Below are positions 59,051-64,000 of a DNA stretch of 64,000 nt, one piece after another (position 1 is the stretch's first letter; the number at the start of each line of letters is the position of its first letter). The position numbers and the translations under genes were made by a program. The stretch lies in contig JALRME010000022.1 of the NCBI GenBank assembly GCA_026120035.1, positions 496,001-560,000 on the forward strand. Reading direction: 5' to 3'. Under the pieces are notes generated by a model, which made no database searches, was not told the DNA's origin, and saw nothing but the letters and a program-made list of their open reading frames with translations. This DNA is from Coleophoma eucalyptorum (taxonomy: Eukaryota > Ascomycota > Leotiomycetes > Helotiales > Dermateaceae).

Positions 59051-61517
59051 TATGAGTACCTGTATGAACTTTAAATATTTCAGACACAAAGCCATCATCC
59101 TGCGGGCTGCCGAGGCAAATGTTGAAGAGTTAGAAGAGGTAAGTACCAGACTTGAGACTAAGCATGCCGTAGTCTTGCCAAGATTTCTGTAAGACCAACT
59201 CTTACATCTTGAATGACACTGCTTGAAAATTAGCTTCACAAACATAACTCAATATTTCCCAGAATGTCTTGTGAAGCAGTCCTCGCTTTACGATGTGCCT
59301 TTGATAGTATAAGTCTATCTGATTTGGTTGACTCTCAGGTATGTCTTTTACACAGAACATCGCTCTATCTGCTTTTGGATCGTCGTTCATGTATATTTCA
59401 AGGAATTGCTACAAAGTTTTCACGAGCTCCTAAGAAATGGCACTCCAGTGCAACAGCAGAAGTTATGTCCTCACAAAATACCGACTGCAACCTCTCCCAG
59501 CGAAGTCTTGTCAAATGTTGAAAACTGTTCACCAGCAGCTCCCAAATGCCCAGTAAATCGGACAGAGAAGTTATCTGGCGATTCAACTTCAACAATCTCT
59601 AGTTCAGATATAGAAAGATCTTTCGTCTCATCTAAATGCCCACCGGCGCGAAGTAAGACTCGAGATTATCTGTCACGAATGATACAACACCCTACCGTTC
59701 CGCGAACCCAAACTCAAGCTCCTGAGACTCTTAGCCGTTCTCCACATACCTGCGAAAGAAGTAGTGTAGATATCCTACCTATTACTCAAAATACGTCAGT
59801 CAGCCTTGCCACGCCACCTCAATCGGAGCCATCACCCGAGACATATACCAGTACCACAAGTTGCTTGGATCCGCAATTTGCCAGCACAACTCCTGATAGT
59901 ATTTCACAAAGCTCCATTTCAGGCTCTAGAATGGAAGATAGCTTCGGAGATTTTGATTGTGAAGGCTTTTTAACTCCAGTCTCAGCGGCTCCTCTAGTCG
60001 CCGCGACCCCACTGGATATGGAAGCAGTCGACTCAGGAATAAGTGCAGAAAATTCTGAGGCAGCAATCATAGCCAGCGCAAAAACTTTCTTTCAAGATAA
60101 GTTGGGCGCCAGATCCAGCCGAACTCCGTACCTTGTGCGAGCTGTGCAAGGCTTTTTGGAAGCAGCCAAGACGACGCCACATATCCCCGAAAATATGTGG
60201 TCCTTTAGGTCTGCCATATTCGAGGGATGGGAACAGCAGGGCTCCGTTGCTCGGTTCCGACGCTTATACGAGGGTCATCGAAGAATCAAAATGCGCCGCG
60301 AGGAGTACGCATATGCTGATCGATTCTGCTACATTTTCCTCGAGCATGATCTGGAGCAACTTGCTAAATGTGGGGATTTGTCTATGTCTCAAGGTCGAGG
60401 GAGGAAGACAGCCGCTTTGCATAGACAGGCTGAGAGTATCTCCACGACTGTCGATGCTGTAAGAGCGAATCGGAAAGCTGGCAAGGGTTATATTCACCTT
60501 TTGCTTGAGGGTGGTCCGGGATTCGTGCTTTTGATTGGAGGTCAAGTTTCTACAATGTAAGTTTGTGGTCATTATTATGCGACATCAACTCTTATCTCCA
60601 AACTTTTGGTCGTTTGCTAACTCTTTTTAGATGGGAGCGAAAACTGAGTAGAACGGACATATCTATCGTTCTTGAGTTCATCAGGGTTCATGTACCTGAG
60701 GTATACGCCAAGGGATGCTCCCTGGACTCGAAAGCTAGCCAAGCACTTTTAGATGGATTTGTTGCCTATGGCTGGTCTCGTGATGAAGTTCTTAGCACGG
60801 AGAGCGATTTGGTCAACAAGCTGAAAGCTCACATTGTCATATTGAATGACTCTCCTTCCGAGAAGCCTTCAACAAACCAACATGAAGAACCTTGGAGCCC
60901 AGAACTAACTGAATCGCCATCTGGGGGAATTGAGCTGCCACAAGAGCCAGTAGCACCAGGAGTACCAACTTACAGCAATATCAATTCACTGCTTAGTCCA
61001 GCTTCCATGCCCGCGCGCAGCAGGAAAAGAAGGAGAATGGATTTATTAGCTACGCAGGAAGCTGATGATCCATTCGGCGGCATGCCGAGATCAAAACAAG
61101 ATTTATGTGATTTTGGAGATAGTCTTAACGGTCAGCCTATGTGTGAGCCAGATATTAACAATGACTGGGACTGCTCTAAATGTAAGTGTTTTTATGACTT
61201 GGGATTGACAATATACTGATAAATCTAAGTCTTAGATAATTTAAGCCAGGCTGAGCAGGACGGGTTTTGTTTGCAGACCGAAGGTATTGGCATGTTCGAT
61301 ATTACACCAGGACGTGAGTACACGAAGATAGAATTCCGAAAAACTAAGTCCGAGTACTGACTAAAGTGCAGCTGATGAGAATTTATACTCTCCACTTGAA
61401 GATTTCACTAGTCCACCGTCGAGTTCAGAGTCAAGTTTCTGTATCTCCTTACCAGGCAGTAGTAGAGATGATTTGGAAGATTTCGAGAACTCATGGAACT
61501 TTGGTATAACAATATGA
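59051..61517 (+). CDS. Fungal hypothetical, possibly nuclear regulatory protein
   Basis: A multi-exon gene with an uncertain 5' end. An early exon reads HKAIILRAAEANVEELEE before a GTAAGT donor. A later long exon includes FKELLQSFHELLRNG, a Ser/Thr/Pro-rich linker of roughly 150 residues, and a globular part with FFQDKLGARSSRTPYLVRAVQGFLEA and HRRIKMRREEYAYADRFCYIFLEHDLEQLA. After an intron at about 60557-60629 come RTDISIVLEFIRVHVPEVYAKG and a basic SRKRRRMD stretch that could be a nuclear-localisation signal. Two further introns lead to an acidic tail ending SWNFGITI at 61517. The layout suggests a regulator or chromatin-associated protein, but no domain was recognised. A start at 59003 (MPRGRETATAY) meets a stop, so the listed start at 59051 is a guess. 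Confidence 0.6.
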
Positions 61518-61867
61518 AAAATGTTATCATTACTGATACTACACTCAAGAATGAGTTATATGATATGAAAGTAAAACTGCATACAGCATTTTCACAGCGA
61601 AATTTATAGCAATTTCTGTATATCCACTTAACCAAATGTATTTAAGCTTTGAAAGAGGCTAGAGGAGTCTTATTTTTTTAGTTCAAAATCTTTTCTGTGT
61701 CAAAACTTTTGGTAAAAGTGATTTTCATTTAATTGTATATAATTCAAGAATCAACTCTATAGAACAAATCAAACTACCCCTTCATATATCTGAAGTTCTT
61801 GCCTCATACGCATAGTATTGCGCACACGTCTTGGCTCATTATCGTTACAGAAACCATCACGCTCTAT
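61518..61867. other. Intergenic, convergent 3' ends
   Basis: AT-rich spacer between the hypothetical gene and the EamA transporter, which end toward each other. No feature is seen. Confidence 0.35.
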
Positions 61868-63027
61868 CTATGGTAGAAGTTCCTCCAGATCTAGATCTTC
61901 GCTGGGAACATTTTCTCTCTCTACTCCATATCTGTGGCTGTCGATAGATGTGTGTCCAGGGATCTCTGATTTACTGACCATCTGCTTAGAGTTATGAAGC
62001 AGAACAACACTCAAACTCATAATCAGAAACAATCCACCCAAAAAGGATGTGAAGTCTGGCAACACTCCCCAGACGAACCAGTCCAGTGATGTCGCAAATA
62101 TAACCTGTGAGACGATCATGAGAGTGGCAGAAGATGACTTCTCAATGGAGAGACCTGTAGTCATGATGAATTCCTGTATGACATCTTAATTAGTCTTAAT
62201 ATTCTCTAGAAGAGTGATAAAACTTACTGTAGCAAAGCTTAGGAGGCCTATAAAAAACACCAGAGCAATTTGAGATGCAGTCAAATTCAAATTTGGTCTG
62301 AAATCTGAAAGTAACATGGCTACACTCGTGATAATTATGATAGCCATGGCGAAGAAATTCACACTGACAAGAGGGTGAGCGCGGTCCCCAATCATTCTGA
62401 TGCAAGAGTAGGCGCACTTCATACAATTAGCATCTATTGGCATGGAGAATATAGTGGAAGACTTACCGCGCCTCCAACAGCTGACAACATCGCAAAAGCA
62501 ACGCCAATCAGCATGTTTTCCCTACCTTCATTCCGAATCATAGAAGCTCCACCATGCGAAACTGAATAGCCAAAGATTACTGATGGTTTTGCAATCAAGA
62601 TGACGCTCCCAATTGAGACCGTAGCAGCAACACCATGCACACGAGAGAAACCCCCCTTCGTCAGGATTGCCATGAAGAGGCAGCTTCCCAGTGGTGCCAA
62701 CAGGTTAAGCACCGAAGCTTCAGCAAGAGGGAGATACTCAAGAGAGTAGTAGAAGCCCACAGCAGCACAGCATCCTCCTAAAGCTCTGCCTAACAAAATC
62801 CATCGGACATCTTTCGGCCCTAAGAGCTGATTTGGAACTTCATCGGCCCAGAGATAGACATTGCTAGCGAATAATGTTATGATCATTCGAGCATTGAGTA
62901 TTTGCATAGGATTAACTGCAGTCGAAGATCCAGTGATAAGGGTTTTCACCCCAGCATTAACAAAACCGGACAAAACTTGTGAGAGCAAGACCAGCAAAGT
63001 GCCCTGGTTTTGCGTGAGGAACTTCAT
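61868..63027 (-). CDS. EamA/DMT-superfamily membrane transporter
   Basis: Three exons from the ATG at 63027. The first EamA repeat has LVLLSQVLSGFVNAGVKTL, NARMIITLFAS, WILLGRALGGCCAAVGFYYSLEYLPLAEASVLNLLAPLGSCLFMAIL and VATVSIGSVILIAKP. The second repeat starts LIGVAFAMLSAVGGA and, after an intron, CAYSCIRMIGDRAHPLVSVNFFAM; after another intron it ends with FIMTTGLSIEKSSSATLMIVSQVIFA. Two five-helix repeats make about ten membrane spans. Such proteins are drug/metabolite exporters or nucleotide-sugar-type carriers, and fungal members of this subgroup resemble SLC35G/Rhi-like exporters. The hydrophilic tail (about 40 residues) ends in LDLEELLP. It is the only candidate exporter in the window. 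No lesion. Confidence 0.88.
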
Positions 63028-63886
63028 GTTTGTTAACCGATATCGTAGGGGATGGTAGCCGCCTTCGAAGTAGAATACGACTCCGAGGAGTTGAAGACTC
63101 AGTTGCCAGTTTGTGTTCGGGAGTTTACTGAGACGAAATAGGATCTTTCATGGTAGATAGTCCAGGGTCCAGGCTTTGAGGTAGCAACTCTGATCACCGC
63201 TTGTCTGATTCCAATGATAAGTGGTAATGCTGCTACGCATAATAGTCCCTAGCACAATCTAGCTACAGTAAACAGCAAAGGTTATGCAGACCTACAAAGG
63301 TCAATCGTCACCAGTGTGTATACTTGTCTTGAAATTTCCAATATGTGAAGCCAGATGTCCTGTAGCCAACTTTGTAAATCATCAAGAACTATACTACCTT
63401 CTCCTTTGATACATTAGCTTACTCATCGGGCCTTTCCCCGCCTCGCACTACTCTCACACCCATACCTTGTCTAAAATGGCATGAATACCCTCGTCAGAAT
63501 TAATGCACTCTTTCGGAGTCTAATATAAGGAAGGTGGACGTATTTTGAAGGTGGGGGGAATGCGACCGGGGGAAGGGCAATGTTTTCTGGGGCAACTGCC
63601 CTCCGAAAGAACTTGCACCTTTAAACACCTTTCGCTTTTCTTGGGAACGCTGCCAAAATCAGTGGGGGAATGGCATATGCTTGGACTATCAATTAAAATA
63701 CGATGTCGCATATCCGAAATGTTTTTTAAATTTCAAGGCCTAGAAGTTTTCTTTCATCGTTTGTCCTTCAATTCGTTCTTAGTTTTGTGGGTGGGATGAA
63801 AATCAACAAGAGCAGATACTGAACTGCACAAGAGGCAGTTCCGATCTTATTTCACCAAATCCTTGGTCTACTCTCATTATAGCAGG
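63028..63886. other. Intergenic, no gene seen
   Basis: Divergent spacer between the EamA transporter (minus) and the gene entering at 63887 (plus). Short frames near 63520-63799 on both strands have no recognisable features. Confidence 0.35.
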
Positions 63887-64000
63887 ATGGATTCTTTTTT
63901 CGCACGATTTCGAACTGTCCTGCCTCATTCCTACAACAGTATATCTACATCTAGTTTGCACGACAGCGAGGCAGACGAGGCAGACAAGACAAAGGAGGGC
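63887..64000 (+). CDS. Partial gene running off the window
   Basis: An ATG at 63887 opens a frame that stays open to the window end (38 codons), beginning MDSFFARFRTVLPHSYNSI followed by an acidic Ser-rich stretch. Its position after a gene-free spacer and its coding-like composition support a true start, but the product cannot be named from this fragment. Confidence 0.5.
   Translation, partial: MDSFFARFRTVLPHSYNSISTSSLHDSEADEADKTKEG

Noticed and set aside
1..64000. Classic backbone biosynthesis gene (PKS, NRPS, terpene cyclase, DMATS)
   Set aside because: None of their long multidomain frames or motifs (ketosynthase, condensation, DDxxD/NSE) was found on either strand.
1..64000. Intact transposon, CRISPR array, rRNA or tRNA genes
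   Set aside because: No transposase or reverse-transcriptase motifs, terminal repeats, regularly spaced arrays or cloverleaf sequences were recognised.

Overview
The window is nuclear DNA of a filamentous ascomycete (Pezizomycotina). The signs are short GT-AG introns of about 50-100 bp in most genes, Zn2Cys6 transcription factors, a HET-domain gene, P450, MFS, old-yellow-enzyme and fungal 2-oxoglutarate (2OG) dioxygenase families, and long AT-rich spacers. A Leotiomycete-like origin is possible, but that is an impression and not shown. No rRNA, tRNA, CRISPR array or intact transposon was seen, and there is no PKS, NRPS or terpene-cyclase core gene. The window looks like accessory metabolism (specialised or catabolic) rather than housekeeping.

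Layout. 1-2.3 kb: no gene, with a 67-bp direct repeat upstream of a metallo-hydrolase. 2.3-10.4 kb: lactonase-like metallo-hydrolase, a damaged HDDC2-type HD-domain gene, a P450, a HET gene cut by one stop codon, and an alpha/beta hydrolase. 11.1-17.9 kb: the most distinctive block. A 4CL-type adenylate-forming enzyme sits between two different folylpolyglutamate-synthase-like Mur ligases. 18.5-29 kb: Zn2Cys6 regulator, DUF1479 oxygenase divergent from a sugar-porter MFS, amidase, and a membrane-anchored paraoxonase/SMP-30-like protein. 29.7-36.5 kb: PhyH dioxygenase A divergent from another 2OG oxygenase, a decayed amino-acid permease, an unknown coiled-coil protein, and a D-threonine-aldolase-like enzyme. 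37-43 kb: two divergent Zn2Cys6 regulators, one with a 4-bp frameshifting duplication. 43.8-50.6 kb: PhyH dioxygenase B (same exon sizes as A), a FAR-17a/AIG1-like membrane protein, PhyH dioxygenase C, and a Dal5-type MFS. 52.4-63 kb: Zn2Cys6 regulator, old yellow enzyme, an unknown nuclear-type protein, and an EamA/DMT exporter. A last gene starts at 63.9 kb and leaves the window.

How it may work together (inference). The acyl-adenylating enzyme could activate a carboxylic acid while the Mur-ligase homologues join amino acids, probably glutamate, to it. Amidase, lactonase-like, paraoxonase-like and alpha/beta hydrolases could open amides and lactones. Five 2OG oxygenases, a P450 and an OYE could tailor the molecule; three transporters and four regulators fit import, export and induction. 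Whether this is one cluster or several neighbours is not decided by the sequence.

Several genes carry single clean lesions (HDDC2, HET, one regulator, the permease), so parts of the locus appear to be decaying. Spliced exon sums were checked to be multiples of three for the metallo-hydrolase, P450, both FPGS-like genes, PhyH A and B and the coiled-coil protein, and for the HET and frameshifted-regulator reconstructions. Other gene models are less exact.
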